The translations under genes and the position numbers were made by a program. Shown one piece after another: positions 54,663 through 63,558 of a stretch of DNA of 64,000 bases. The DNA lies in NCBI GenBank assembly GCA_965228785.1, contig CBDDIF010000002.1:3658001-3722000 (forward strand). The letters run 5' to 3'. The notes beneath the pieces are model-generated. The model made no database searches. It was not told where the DNA came from and worked only from the letters and a program-made list of their open reading frames with translations. Positions within the stretch are counted from its first letter, which is position 1, and every line of letters begins with the position of its first letter. This DNA is from Hoeflea_A sp965228785. GTDB taxonomy: Bacteria; Pseudomonadota; Alphaproteobacteria; Rhizobiales; Rhizobiaceae.

Positions 54663-55244
54663 TCAATAGGGGTTCTTCGCCGTCCGGTCGGCGGACAATG
54701 ACTGCTGCCTGGAATGAACCAGCAGTTCGATGGCGTCCGCCAGGTGGTCCTCCTGGATGTTGTAGTCGCCTCTTTCGACACGGATCCGGTGGGCCTCGAT
54801 CATGACGTCGGCGTGGCTGCAGCCCCACGGCGGTTCGAACCGGTACGACGCCAATTCGATCAGCAGGCCGAGTGGATCGGTGAAGTAGATCGAATCCATG
54901 AAACCGCGATCCTTCGGCCCGGTATGGCCGATCCCACGCTCATCGAGACGCTTGACCGCCTGTTTGAACGTCGCCTGGCTGACTGAAAGCGCAATGTGGT
55001 GGACACAGCCTGGTTCGGTCGGCGTTCGGCGGGGATCCGGTTTGCGGTCTTCATTGGTGAAAATGGTGATCAGGCGGCCGTCACCCGGATCGAAGTAAAG
55101 ATGACCTTCCTTCGGGTTGTCCAGATTGGGCTGGTCGAAGATGAAAGGCATCCCCAGCACCCCTTCCCAGAAATCGATGGAGGTCTGCCGGTCGGCGCCG
55201 GTCAACGTGATGTGGTGAACGCCCTGCGACTGCAGTTTTCGCAT
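54663..55244 (-). CDS. VOC-superfamily (glyoxalase/ring-cleavage dioxygenase-like) protein
   Basis: 193 residues with two beta-alpha-beta-beta-beta units: GVHHITLTGADRQTSIDFWE and GCVHHIALSV...GFMDSIYFTDPLGLLIELASY. Metal ligands His (twice, in VHHI) and Glu (LIELASY) are kept. Similar proteins are annotated as MhqO-like dioxygenases or glyoxalases. ATG 55244 with AAGGA upstream is preferred. It is a single gene; the substrate is unknown. Confidence 0.82.
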   Translation of the reverse strand: MRKLQSQGVHHITLTGADRQTSIDFWEGVLGMPFIFDQPNLDNPKEGHLYFDPGDGRLITIFTNEDRKPDPRRTPTEPGCVHHIALSVSQATFKQAVKRLDERGIGHTGPKDRGFMDSIYFTDPLGLLIELASYRFEPPWGCSHADVMIEAHRIRVERGDYNIQEDHLADAIELLVHSRQQSLSADRTAKNPY

Positions 55245-55494
55245 TGCCGTCGTTCCTTCTGTCATTTGGTAGCAGAACTATGCGCGCGTCAGTGCGCCTA
55301 GGGAAGGGCTGCCTGAAGACATGATCGGGCGAAGCTGGCGCTTGCTTTCATCAAATACATCGAGAATGCACGGCGCCGGACCTGGATGACAGCGTTTGGT
55401 TGGTTCAAGACCGGCGCCCATGGTGCGCCGGTGAAGTGAAGCACTTCGGAGCACCATCGGTTAATTCGGGTTGTCGACTGAAGTTCTCGGAAGA
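55245..55494. other. 250-bp intergenic region
   Basis: No gene or clear signal. It marks the left border of the lower-GC segment that holds the two unknown genes at 55495-56670. Confidence 0.4.
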
Positions 55495-55809
55495 TCATAT
55501 CAGTAGTTTGAGGACCGAGGTGATCGACCCGAGGATTTTCGATGCTGAGGTAAAGGCGTTTGCGAGCTGATTGCGCTCCACAACGATCTCTTCCAATTCT
55601 TCTTTTGATGAGGTCAGTTTCTTCGTTATCTCCTCGTAGGTGATATTGCGGTCGACCCCCACCAGTGCAAGATATTCATCTTCTAGTGCTCGAATTGATG
55701 CCTTGATGCGCGTTTTTTGTACGTTGGTTGGATTTGATTTATCGCGGACGCTCATGAGATCCAGAATTGCTCTGCGAATTCGTTTCATTGCATCTCTATT
55801 GTTTGCCAT
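55495..55809 (-). CDS. Small helical protein of unknown function
   Basis: 104 residues, not recognised. Basic N-terminus (MKRIRRAILDLM), predicted coiled-coil helices (YEEITKKLTSSKEELEEIVV) and a hydrophobic or amphipathic C-terminal helix (FTSASKILGSITSVLKLLI) with no signal peptide. ATG 55809 has AGGAGG upstream and lies 9 bp after the stop of the lipoprotein gene, so the two are one operon. Base composition is lower in GC than the flanks, a hint of transfer. Confidence 0.7.
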   Translation of the reverse strand: MANNRDAMKRIRRAILDLMSVRDKSNPTNVQKTRIKASIRALEDEYLALVGVDRNITYEEITKKLTSSKEELEEIVVERNQLANAFTSASKILGSITSVLKLLI

Positions 55810-55818
55810 CGTCTCCTC

Positions 55819-56670
55819 CTATCCCTCGAATGCGTCAACTATGGCCTGTGCATCTGAAACGATGCGGTTTAGTTCACTGATTCTCTGATCCAAATCGCCT
55901 TCCGATTCGATCAATTCCAGATGTGCTTCCTTCACTTCACGCATTGCATCAACAGCCAGCCCAAGGGTATTCTTCCGGGCCAGGATAGTCCGTTTCAGCC
56001 TGTCGAATTCCACAAACAACGTTGACGCTGTTGCAGGTTCACGTCTGGACCTCACGAGGATGCAATCCGCCTGCCGGGTCCAATTGTCGAGCGCCGCATT
56101 CAGGTGCTGATCAATTTTTTCAACATCGCTTTCAAGTAACCGCTCGGCCACGATCAGATAAGGATAAACCTCCGCCATTATTTTGCGCGCTCTGTTGGCT
56201 CTGCCGATTTCGCCAATGTTGACCGCCAGATTGGTTACTCCGCCGACAATTGGTGAGAGGACCGCGGGCGGAGCCCCGGTCACAGCTGCAACATTGCTGA
56301 TCGCTGATGTGAAGCCGCCAGCTGCGGATCGAAGCTCGTTCAGGCTACCCGGGTCTGCCACCGCAGCCACGGCCTTTGCATATCGCGAAAGTGCCTGAGA
56401 GAAGCGCTTTTGTGCAACAATAACGTCAAGGAGATCCTGTTCGCTCTTTTGGGCAAGCCTGGGCCTGACCCCTCCGAGATAGCGACACGCCTCATGAAAT
56501 ACCGTGGCCTCGAGCACAAGTTGACTCTGCAGTTCGTCGGGCACGGAAATGAGGCTGACAGCCTTGTCGGTTGCATCACCGAATGCAGATATTTGCTTTG
56601 CGGTTGGACCAGACACGCAACCAGATAACAACAAAAGGCCGATCCAGACAAAATTCCTAATCACACTCAT
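55819..56670 (-). CDS. Helical lipoprotein of unknown function
   Basis: 283 residues. The N-terminus has a lipoprotein signal with lipobox LLSGC (Cys18). The mature part looks almost entirely helical, with a central ~40-residue hydrophobic Gly/Ala/Val segment (SAISNVAAVTGAPPAVLSPI and after) between long charged helices. This layout resembles alpha-helical pore-forming or membrane-inserting proteins, but only by pattern. It is first gene of a pair with the 104-residue protein. The upstream region is AT-rich (TAATAAT near 56700 in the minus sense). Confidence 0.72.
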   Translation of the reverse strand: MSVIRNFVWIGLLLLSGCVSGPTAKQISAFGDATDKAVSLISVPDELQSQLVLEATVFHEACRYLGGVRPRLAQKSEQDLLDVIVAQKRFSQALSRYAKAVAAVADPGSLNELRSAAGGFTSAISNVAAVTGAPPAVLSPIVGGVTNLAVNIGEIGRANRARKIMAEVYPYLIVAERLLESDVEKIDQHLNAALDNWTRQADCILVRSRREPATASTLFVEFDRLKRTILARKNTLGLAVDAMREVKEAHLELIESEGDLDQRISELNRIVSDAQAIVDAFEG

Positions 56671-57026
56671 GCTTAAAATAAATATCCTCTGTTTATTATT
56701 ATCCCATTTTTTTCATTTTTGAGAATTTATCTGTGGGAATTGCCACATATATTGATAGTAATAGATTTGACAAAGAAACGTGGGAGAACTGAACGAACCA
56801 CACAGCCTACGAGGCGGCATGCTGGGGATGGTTATGATGCCAATGCGAGGAACGTTCGCCACATTCCAAGTTTGGGACGTGTGCGGCTATCCACGTCGTA
56901 AATTGGACCGAAGACACCTACTCAACTGCATGCCGACGGCGGTTGGTATGCTCGTAAAGCACTCAGATCAAAACCTGACGGTCAGTGGGCAAGCCTCACC
57001 CCCAACCCTCAGGTCGCTGTGAGCGA
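56671..57026. other. 356-bp intergenic region
   Basis: The left ~90 bp are very AT-rich and should hold the lipoprotein promoter. The rest has only short frames without protein character. No terminator with a T-run was found. Confidence 0.45.
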
Positions 57027-57806
57027 CTATTTCCCGAGGAACGCGCTGGGGCTTTCGCCGAGCACCTGTCGGAACATGTAACTGAACGCGCTGGATGACC
57101 GGTAGCCCAATTCCAGGGCAACCGTCGTGATTTTCTGGCCCGCTGCCAGCATGGAGACAGCGTGCAGAATTCTGGCATGCCGCAACCATCTCGATGGCGG
57201 CATCCCGGTTTCCGATATGAATATTCTCTCGACCGTCTTGCGGCTGGCCGGCACCTCGGCCAGCCACGCCTCGACCGATTGAACCTTGCCGGGATCATCC
57301 AGTGTTGCCCGGGCGAGGTCGCGGACCCGACGGTCTTGTGGCACGGCCAATGACAGGGGGACATCTCGCGCGTTCAGCCATTCATGGCGCAGGAGCTCAT
57401 GCAGGGCATCGTTGTGACGGCTCTCACGCACATCCGTCTCCTCCGGCATCGTCGCGACGAACAGCGATCTCAACAGGGGTGTCATGGCGACCACCCTGCA
57501 CGCATGGCCCAGCCGATCGGCCTCTTGCCGGTCGACGTCGACATAGACCATGACGTCGTTTGGGCCGTAGCGCATCCAGTGATCCATATCCGGCGGTATC
57601 CAGACGGCCATGGCCGGGCTCAGAAGAAGAACGCGATCCGGCGTACCGACCGTCATCGAGCCTGATTCCGCTGAAATGAGCTGGCCGTAATCGTGCGCGT
57701 GCCAATCGAAACTCTCACCGGCTTCCGGCTTGATCGTCTCCCCGAGATATCTTGGTCGATTGCTCAACTCTGGATTGATCGCGTCTGGATGGGTCTGTAC
57801 AGCCAT
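57027..57806 (-). CDS. AraC-family regulator with cupin sensor domain
   Basis: 259 residues. N-terminal cupin (DWHAHDYGQLISAESGSMTV, then PAMAVWIPPDMDHWMR), C-terminal AraC HTH pair (SRKTVERIFISETGMPPSRW, ITTVALELGYRSSSAFSYMF). It belongs to the HTH branch seen with divergent MFS transporters. ATG 57806 is chosen; a longer frame from 57884 overlaps the promoter region. It lies 123 bp from the divergent MFS gene and probably controls it. GCTTCC-N10-GGAAGC (57861-57882) in the gap is a possible site. Confidence 0.88.
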   Translation of the reverse strand: MAVQTHPDAINPELSNRPRYLGETIKPEAGESFDWHAHDYGQLISAESGSMTVGTPDRVLLLSPAMAVWIPPDMDHWMRYGPNDVMVYVDVDRQEADRLGHACRVVAMTPLLRSLFVATMPEETDVRESRHNDALHELLRHEWLNARDVPLSLAVPQDRRVRDLARATLDDPGKVQSVEAWLAEVPASRKTVERIFISETGMPPSRWLRHARILHAVSMLAAGQKITTVALELGYRSSSAFSYMFRQVLGESPSAFLGK

Positions 57807-57929
57807 GGACTGACGAATCCTCGATATATTCTGACTTTCCTTCGACAGACAGACATACAGGCTTCCTTTAGCTTTCGGAAGCAAGCCGGGTGTTTTGCCG
57901 GCATATCAGTATCGAAATTCGTTCCCGCC

Positions 57930-59111
57930 ATGAGACAGCGCACCTTCCTGACCTGGTTCGCAATGGGTCACCTATGCATTGACTGGCCGATCGCGGCCCT
58001 TTGGCTGATCGTGCCTGCGGCCGGTCTTGGGATGAACCTTTCGCCAACCGAGGTCGGCTTGCTGTTCACACTGACCATCATTGGCGGTGCACTTGCCTAC
58101 ATTCCGGCCGGGTTTCTTGCAGATCACGTCTCGAACCGAGGCCGTTTGCTCGTTGCAACATTCTGGTGGGTTGCCATCGGCTATGGGCTGGCGTCGCTGG
58201 CTCCGGGGTTCTGGAGCCTCGCGATCCTGCTCGCTGTTGCCGGGATGGGCAATGCGGCCTGGCACCCGATAGCCACGGGAGTCCTCACCAGGGACAACAA
58301 AGGAGGACGTGCCCATGCCCTGGGAATTCACGCCATTGGTGGATCCTTTGCCGAAGTCCTGTCGCCTCTCAGCGTCGGCTTCCTGCTGGCCTTTGTCGAT
58401 TGGCGTGGTGCGCTGATCGTCTCGGTTCTACCGACCGTCCTGCTGGGTGTCTGTTTCTTGTGGGTCGCCCGCGCAGTTCCGGTTGTCGAACGAAGGGCGG
58501 TGAACCTGCAAGACCTGCTCGACCTGATGCACGCCTGGCGCCACAGGAGTGGACTTCGCATCATCGGCATGATCTGCCTCTACAACATGGCTTTGATTGC
58601 GATGTTCAGCATGATCCCGCTCTATCTGGCCACCGTCCACGACCTCGAACCGACAACGATCGGCATCATCTTTGCAACCCTCATGGTCACAGGTGCGCTT
58701 GCCCAACCCTGGGTCGGAAAGCTCTCTGACAGTGTCGGACGCCGACCCGTTCTATTGACCGGCATGCTGACGGGCGGCATGACAATTGCAGCTCTCATGT
58801 TCAACCCGGCGCTCTGGGTTATGATCGCGCTCATGGCGATCGGGTTTGCCGGGATGGACTCGATCCGTCCGGTCATGCTTGCCACCGCGGTCGATCACAC
58901 CGACACCAGGGAAAGCACCACCCTCGGTCTGGCCTTCGTTCTGATGGATGGCATCGGCGCGGTTGGAGCCCTACTCGCCGGCACGGCAGCTGAGATCTCA
59001 TGGCAGCACATGTTCGGTCTCGCCGCGGCATTCTCGTTTGGCGCTGCAGCCCTCAGCGCCGTGACTGTCGCTACCGTGTCAGCGACCGTTATTCGTGGCG
59101 AACGGCCTTAG
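57930..59111 (+). CDS. Major facilitator superfamily transporter
   Basis: 393 residues, twelve helices. MFS motif A is seen as GFLADHVSNRGR (loop 2-3) and its repeat as KLSDSVGRRPVLL (loop 8-9). It resembles the FsmA/fosmidomycin-resistance-like group with AWHPIATGVLTRDNKGG. Efflux of a small molecule is the default guess. ATG 57930 is chosen; the frame remains open upstream only because it runs opposite the AraC gene. Divergent from that AraC regulator. Confidence 0.88.
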   Translation: MRQRTFLTWFAMGHLCIDWPIAALWLIVPAAGLGMNLSPTEVGLLFTLTIIGGALAYIPAGFLADHVSNRGRLLVATFWWVAIGYGLASLAPGFWSLAILLAVAGMGNAAWHPIATGVLTRDNKGGRAHALGIHAIGGSFAEVLSPLSVGFLLAFVDWRGALIVSVLPTVLLGVCFLWVARAVPVVERRAVNLQDLLDLMHAWRHRSGLRIIGMICLYNMALIAMFSMIPLYLATVHDLEPTTIGIIFATLMVTGALAQPWVGKLSDSVGRRPVLLTGMLTGGMTIAALMFNPALWVMIALMAIGFAGMDSIRPVMLATAVDHTDTRESTTLGLAFVLMDGIGAVGALLAGTAAEISWQHMFGLAAAFSFGAAALSAVTVATVSATVIRGERP

Positions 59112-59148
59112 GTTTGTTACGGGAGAGCCCATGATGCCGGCATCAGGA

Positions 59149-59919
59149 TCAGCCCAGCTCAACGGCTGTTTTGTTTTTGCATATCATCGAGATTTGCCGG
59201 TTGACCTCGTCGTGCGCTTCCGCGACCAGCAAATCAACAGAAGCGACGTCGCTAATCCTGTGGGCTGCCCGGAACCCGATTTTGTCCTTCGTCGCGACTG
59301 CCACAACCTTTTTCCCGGCGGCTATCATTGCTGCTTTGGTGAGGGATTCATCATAGTAGGGCGTCGTGAGGCCGAACTCGGCGTCGATACCGTGGACGCC
59401 GGTGAAACAAAGATCGGCGCTTACCTGCCTGACAGCATTCAATACGGCGGAACCAACCGTCATCTGACTTCGAGGATCGAACCCACCACCGAGTAAAATG
59501 ATCTCAACGTTGGGATGCGCACTCAGGGCCGTGGCGATCTGAGGACTGTTTGTTATCGCTGTAAATCTCAGCGTTTTGGAAATCTGGTTGGCGATGGCGA
59601 GATTGGTCGTCCCCCCATCGAACAAGACAACCTGTCCTTCGAGAACATGTCGCGCCGCCAACTTGGCGAGTCGTGCCTTGGCACCAGCAGATATTTTGTA
59701 CCGGGAAGTGAAGGGTTGCGCCGCAGAGGAAGCTGGCAACGCCGCTCCATGAACCCGCTGAATGAGACCCTCCGCTGCCAGTTCCCTGAAATCGCGGCGT
59801 GCCGAATCCTCCGAGATGTCAAAGCGGCTTGCAAGCTGCGACGTGGTCAAGCGACCGGTCTCCTTCAGAGATTTCAAAATGAAACTCCGCCGTTCATCCG
59901 GGCTGGTCGGCGACAGCAT
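59149..59919 (-). CDS. DeoR-family transcriptional regulator
   Basis: 256 residues. The HTH (TSQLASRFDISEDSARRDFR) is followed by the DeoR sensor domain (VVLFDGGTTNLAIANQI, then VDLLVAE), which binds a phosphorylated sugar. ATG 59919 has GGAGA upstream. Divergent from the NagA-like gene with a ~95-bp gap, so it probably represses that gene and responds to an amino-sugar phosphate. Confidence 0.9.
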   Translation of the reverse strand: MLSPTSPDERRSFILKSLKETGRLTTSQLASRFDISEDSARRDFRELAAEGLIQRVHGAALPASSAAQPFTSRYKISAGAKARLAKLAARHVLEGQVVLFDGGTTNLAIANQISKTLRFTAITNSPQIATALSAHPNVEIILLGGGFDPRSQMTVGSAVLNAVRQVSADLCFTGVHGIDAEFGLTTPYYDESLTKAAMIAAGKKVVAVATKDKIGFRAAHRISDVASVDLLVAEAHDEVNRQISMICKNKTAVELG

Positions 59920-60014
59920 TGACACGTTCTCCTGAATTCTTGCATGTTTATACACGAATCGGCAAAAACACACAACATCGAACGTCGCATAATATGGAGT
60001 GCAAATTGTCAGCT

Positions 60015-61235
60015 ATGGTTGTTTTTAAGGGAGATGTCATTCTCCCGGATCGTATCCTCACCGACGGCCACGTCGTATGCCGAAATGGTCGAATTGCCCA
60101 TGTCGGCAATAGAAATCCGCCGCAGGACGTCAATGTGATAGAGGCGAAATACATATCGCCGGGCTTTGTCGACATACACGTCCACGGAGGCGCGAACGCA
60201 GATTACATGGACGGAGATCGGGATGCGGTCATCCACTGCAACAGATGCCATGCCCGGCATGGAACGACCGCGCTGTTTCCGACAACAACAACGGGCACCA
60301 GAGCGGAATTGGATGCGATGATATCCGCATGCGGGTCAGTGCGGGATTCCTGGCAATGCAGCGATGGCGCCAGGATTGCCGGGGTGCATTTCTATGGCCC
60401 CTATTTTGCCGAAGACAAGGTCGGTGTGCATTCCGTCGAAGGCCGGCGCGATCCCGTCCGCGACGAGTACGAGTATTTTCTCAGAAAGAGTATCGTGCGG
60501 ATAGCAACCTGTGCAGCCGAGCTGCCGGGTGCTCTGGAATTTTATCGGTTTGCGCAGAGGTCTGGATGCTTCATCACCTGCGGACATTCCAACGCACATT
60601 GGGGAGAACTCGAGCTTGGCTTTGAGGAAGGCGTGCGCCACGTTGATCATTTCTGGTGCGCCATGAGCTCAGTGTCATCACTGAGGGCTCGGTTCGGGAC
60701 ACCGATGCGTGCAAGCATGGAACAATATGTTCTCTACAACGAGGACATGAGCACCGAGGTCATCGCCGACGGATACCATCTATCGGATGAACTTCTGAGA
60801 TTTGCTTATGACATGATCGGCCAGCATCGACTGTGCCTGGTGACCGATGCGAATCGGGCGCTTGACTGCCCTGCGGGCGAATATCGATTTGGGCCGGAAG
60901 AAACTGGCAGTATCGTCTATAGCGATGGTCACACTGTCAGCGATCCGAACGGCGGCCTTGCAAGTTCGATGCATGGAATGGACCATATGGTCAGAACGAT
61001 GGCGGCAGCGACCGGTGCACCCCTTCATTCGATTGTCAAAATGGCAAGCCTGACCCCGGCCCAGCTTTCAGGTGCCGCAGCGGATCATGGCAGTTTGGAA
61101 GTCGGGAAAACCGCTGACGTTCTGTTGCTCTCTGGCAAGCTTGAAATCGAAGGCGTCTATTTGGGTGCCAAGAAGTTTGATATCTCAGGCTCCGGGATTT
61201 CAGCCCATGGCGACCAGGTTCGAAGCCGCCAATAA
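60015..61235 (+). CDS. NagA-like amidohydrolase (N-acetylglucosamine-6-phosphate deacetylase family) with altered metal site
   Basis: 406 residues. It has the NagA order: GFVDIHVHGG (His55, His57), CGHSNA (His191), VDHFWCAM (His212), LVTDAN (catalytic Asp278) and TPAQLSGAAADHG. The metal-ligand Glu of NagA (HLEGPF motif) is Tyr127 here (HFYGPYF), so metal use or the substrate may differ. It should deacetylate an N-acetyl-sugar phosphate or a relative. The start is uncertain: ATG 60015 matches the family, ATG 59994 is possible, neither with a good Shine-Dalgarno. Divergent from DeoR; terminator at 61364-61397. Confidence 0.85.
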   Translation: MVVFKGDVILPDRILTDGHVVCRNGRIAHVGNRNPPQDVNVIEAKYISPGFVDIHVHGGANADYMDGDRDAVIHCNRCHARHGTTALFPTTTTGTRAELDAMISACGSVRDSWQCSDGARIAGVHFYGPYFAEDKVGVHSVEGRRDPVRDEYEYFLRKSIVRIATCAAELPGALEFYRFAQRSGCFITCGHSNAHWGELELGFEEGVRHVDHFWCAMSSVSSLRARFGTPMRASMEQYVLYNEDMSTEVIADGYHLSDELLRFAYDMIGQHRLCLVTDANRALDCPAGEYRFGPEETGSIVYSDGHTVSDPNGGLASSMHGMDHMVRTMAAATGAPLHSIVKMASLTPAQLSGAAADHGSLEVGKTADVLLLSGKLEIEGVYLGAKKFDISGSGISAHGDQVRSRQ

Positions 61236-61363
61236 ATGCCGTTCAGCACACGCCGGCCCTTGGCTCTCGGCACCCCGCGCGACGTATTCGGCGATTGTGG
61301 CCTCGTCTGGCGGGCCGCAACTTCGGCTTCCATCCAAATCAAATCTGCACGGCGCAAATTGAG

Positions 61364-61397
61364 AACGCATTAGCTGCCAACAAGCAGCGCGTTTTTT
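61364..61397 (+). terminator. Rho-independent terminator
   Basis: Stem GCTGC-N6-GCAGC within outer arms AACGC/GCGTT, followed directly by TTTTTT, ~130 bp after the NagA-like gene. The T-run is on the plus strand only. Confidence 0.75.
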
Positions 61398-61482
61398 GCC
61401 GCTGAAGCTGAAAATCGAGCAATGATCCGTTCAAATTCCTCATAGCCAAAAGCCTTTGGCATGGCATAGAGAGATCCCAAAT

Positions 61483-61962
61483 CTATGCCGTCGATTCAAC
61501 GGGACTGACCGACGGAGAGACGTTATTTAGTCGGAGTTTGGCGGTTCGCGCGGCCGATTGTGCCATGACCATTTGTTTGATCCGTGTGGACGATGTCCTT
61601 GGATTGTAGGTTGCTTGAAATATCGTCTTTCCCATCTCTAGCAGGTAAGCGTCCACATCCAAGTTGTGTGGTTTGTTTCCCCAATCTTCGCCGACCACAA
61701 AGATATCCGCATTCACCGCTTTGCAGCCCGAAACGTATTCCAATTCGTGATAGGGGCGTACAATGTCGACGCAACTAAGTGCTTCAAGCATCTCCACCCG
61801 TTGGTCCAATGGCACGACAGGTACATTGGGTTTGTACATATTGACGACCTCATCGGACGCCACCCCTACTGCCAGAACATCGCCTAGAGTCTTGCAATAG
61901 TTCAACAATGCAAGATGTCCCACATGCAGGAGGTCAAACGTGCCGACAGTGTAAACAATCAT
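61483..61962 (-). CDS. Cytidylyltransferase-like protein (TagD/GCT type)
   Basis: 159 residues. Nucleotidyltransferase motif HVGH (GTFDLLHVGHLALL, residues 7-20), VGEDWGNKP and the late SSTRIKQM (family ISSTxIK). Members activate glycerol-3-phosphate, choline-phosphate or ethanolamine-phosphate as CDP-alcohols. It is divergent (240 bp) from a CDP-alcohol phosphatidyltransferase, which suggests linked lipid or head-group chemistry. GC content looks lower than in the flanks. Confidence 0.85.
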   Translation of the reverse strand: MIVYTVGTFDLLHVGHLALLNYCKTLGDVLAVGVASDEVVNMYKPNVPVVPLDQRVEMLEALSCVDIVRPYHELEYVSGCKAVNADIFVVGEDWGNKPHNLDVDAYLLEMGKTIFQATYNPRTSSTRIKQMVMAQSAARTAKLRLNNVSPSVSPVESTA

Positions 61963-62202
61963 GGTTCACTTTATCCTGTTGCCTACGCATAAACGATGTT
62001 AACAAGCGGGTGTTGAACCCACTGACGCATAGTATTTATGTAGTAGTTTCAAACAATTAGGACACGAACATTCCAAGCCGCCAACGGCTGGAACGGGTCT
62101 GTGATTTGAAAGCCAGACGTTTCAAATGCACGCAGAATGAAAAAGAGTGGCGCTCGTCGAACGTCGGCCAAGCATCACACCCTCTAAAGCAAAGGACGTG
62201 CC

Positions 62203-62853
62203 ATGACAACCGATGCCGCCGCTGACGAACCTACAAAGCCCATCCTGGCATACATCAAGGACCTTCCGAATTTGTGTTCTCTGGCGGGGTTGGGGTGCAC
62301 GCTTTTAGCGATTTTTTTCTTGATCGAGGGGGTCTATCCGGCCGCCATGATCGGTATGATCTGGGCGGTCGCGTTTGACTGGGCCGACGGATTGATTGCG
62401 CGCAAAATGAAGAGGCGGACAGGGGCAGACAGGCAATTTGGAGGGACGCTTGATTTGCTCATCGATATCGTCAGTTACGGTGTAACGCCTGCACTTTTAG
62501 TCTTGAGCTACGGCAGCTTTCATCCGGCCTTTCTACCGGTTGCGTTTATCATGTTGGTGTTTGGGGCGGTTCGATTGAGCTATTTCAATACGTTCGGGCT
62601 GTCGAACAATGCAAAATACACAGGATTGGCGATTGATAACAATAGCATTTTCTTTGTGTTCCTGTTCATGTTCTCGGACTATTTTGGCCAGCCTGCCTTT
62701 TCCATTGTTCTCGCCGTGGCGGGTTTGTGTCTGGCCGCACTAAACGTCTCTCAAATCAAAACTCCCAAACTGTCTGGCAACCCTTTGAATGTGGTCTTAC
62801 TTGCTGCATACACGTTCGCGGTCACGGCCTTCTTTGGCTGGAGGCTCTTCTAG
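62203..62853 (+). CDS. CDP-alcohol phosphatidyltransferase (phosphatidylserine-synthase-like)
   Basis: 216 residues, about six to eight membrane helices. Catalytic motif D59-W-A-D62-G-x2-A-R67 ... G80-x3-D84-x3-D88, with four extra residues between Arg67 and Gly80 compared with the usual eight. The following ISYGVTPALL-like stretch (VSYGVTPALLVLSYG) resembles PssA. It would transfer a phosphatidyl group from CDP-diacylglycerol to an alcohol such as serine. ATG 62203 follows AAAGGA. The partner is probably the cytidylyltransferase gene opposite. A hairpin (62071-62093) lies between them. Confidence 0.87.
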   Translation: MTTDAAADEPTKPILAYIKDLPNLCSLAGLGCTLLAIFFLIEGVYPAAMIGMIWAVAFDWADGLIARKMKRRTGADRQFGGTLDLLIDIVSYGVTPALLVLSYGSFHPAFLPVAFIMLVFGAVRLSYFNTFGLSNNAKYTGLAIDNNSIFFVFLFMFSDYFGQPAFSIVLAVAGLCLAALNVSQIKTPKLSGNPLNVVLLAAYTFAVTAFFGWRLF

Positions 62854-63165
62854 CCTCTCCAGGGCGGTGGCCTGGATGGATCTAACCACCACTGGTTAAA
62901 GCTGACATTCATGCCGTGCGCAGCATCACGCAACATGGGCTTGAACGACCCTTGTCAAGCAAGGCTGGTTTTGCAGGACACCGCGACATTGCACCAAGGT
63001 CCGGCCACAATCGCGGCGCAAGCTGTACTGATCTCCACTCACGGCGTGGGCACATTAATGCGGTACCTTTGCAGTCAAGCTTACGTCCAAAAGCAAGACT
63101 GAAAGCAAGGACGCGACACGTGGCATTAGTATTTATTCAATGATATCAGAATTTTACCTGGTTGA
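62854..63165. other. 312-bp intergenic region
   Basis: Contains only a small perfect hairpin, TAACCA-ccac-TGGTTA (62883-62898), 30 bp after the stop of the phosphatidyltransferase gene, without a T-run. No gene is seen before the tRNA. Confidence 0.45.
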
Positions 63166-63256
63166 TGGCGGAGAGAGAGGGATTCGAACCCTCGAGACGG
63201 TATCACCGCCTACACACTTTCCAGGCGTGCGCCTTCAACCACTCGGCCACCTCTCC
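63166..63256 (-). tRNA. tRNA-Ser (anticodon GGA)
   Basis: 91 nt with CCA encoded. Acceptor stem GGAGAGG pairs with TCTCTCC, the T-arm is GAGGG-TTCGAAT-CCCTC, the anticodon stem CACGC/GTGTG carries loop CTGGAAA, and there is a long variable arm (GTAGGCGGTGATACCGTC) as expected of tRNA-Ser. Reads UCC/UCU codons. Confidence 0.96.
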
Positions 63257-63558
63257 GGATATCGTGCCGGTCGCTGGAAAGCAGGCCGGAACGGCGCGCA
63301 CTATAGTCAAGACGGATGCCGGATCAACCAGAATCTGATGCTTTGACGACAAAGGTTGCGTTGCGTCGAAATCTGCCGCGCTCCCTGCCACGGCCGAAGC
63401 CCTTGCTGATATCGAGCATGTGATTTCCACGACGGGCATTTATGCGCTATGAACCGTGCTTGCTGCCTTCAGGGCATGGGGATCGGCCACCGCGGTCGGA
63501 TACCGGAAAAGGGCCAGCGCAACACAATTGACGTCACGGATGGGAGCGGACGACCACC
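63257..63558. other. 302-bp region between tRNA and small membrane protein
   Basis: Besides the tRNA promoter it shows a TGACGTCA palindrome (63532-63539) just before the gene at 63559. No open frame looks real. Confidence 0.4.
63300..63327 (-). promoter_or_regulatory. Promoter of tRNA-Ser
   Basis: In the minus sense: TTGATC, 16-bp spacer, TATAGT, ending ~43 bp before the tRNA 5' end. The nearness and good -10 match support it. Confidence 0.5.

Noticed and set aside
56780..57022. 80-residue frame between the lipoprotein and AraC genes
   Set aside because: No ribosome site, atypical residue make-up, overlaps regulatory DNA.
62071..62093. Hairpin TTCCA-a-GCCG-ccaa-CGGC-TGGAA as a terminator
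   Set aside because: It lies in a divergent gap upstream of both genes and has no T-run, so termination is not expected.
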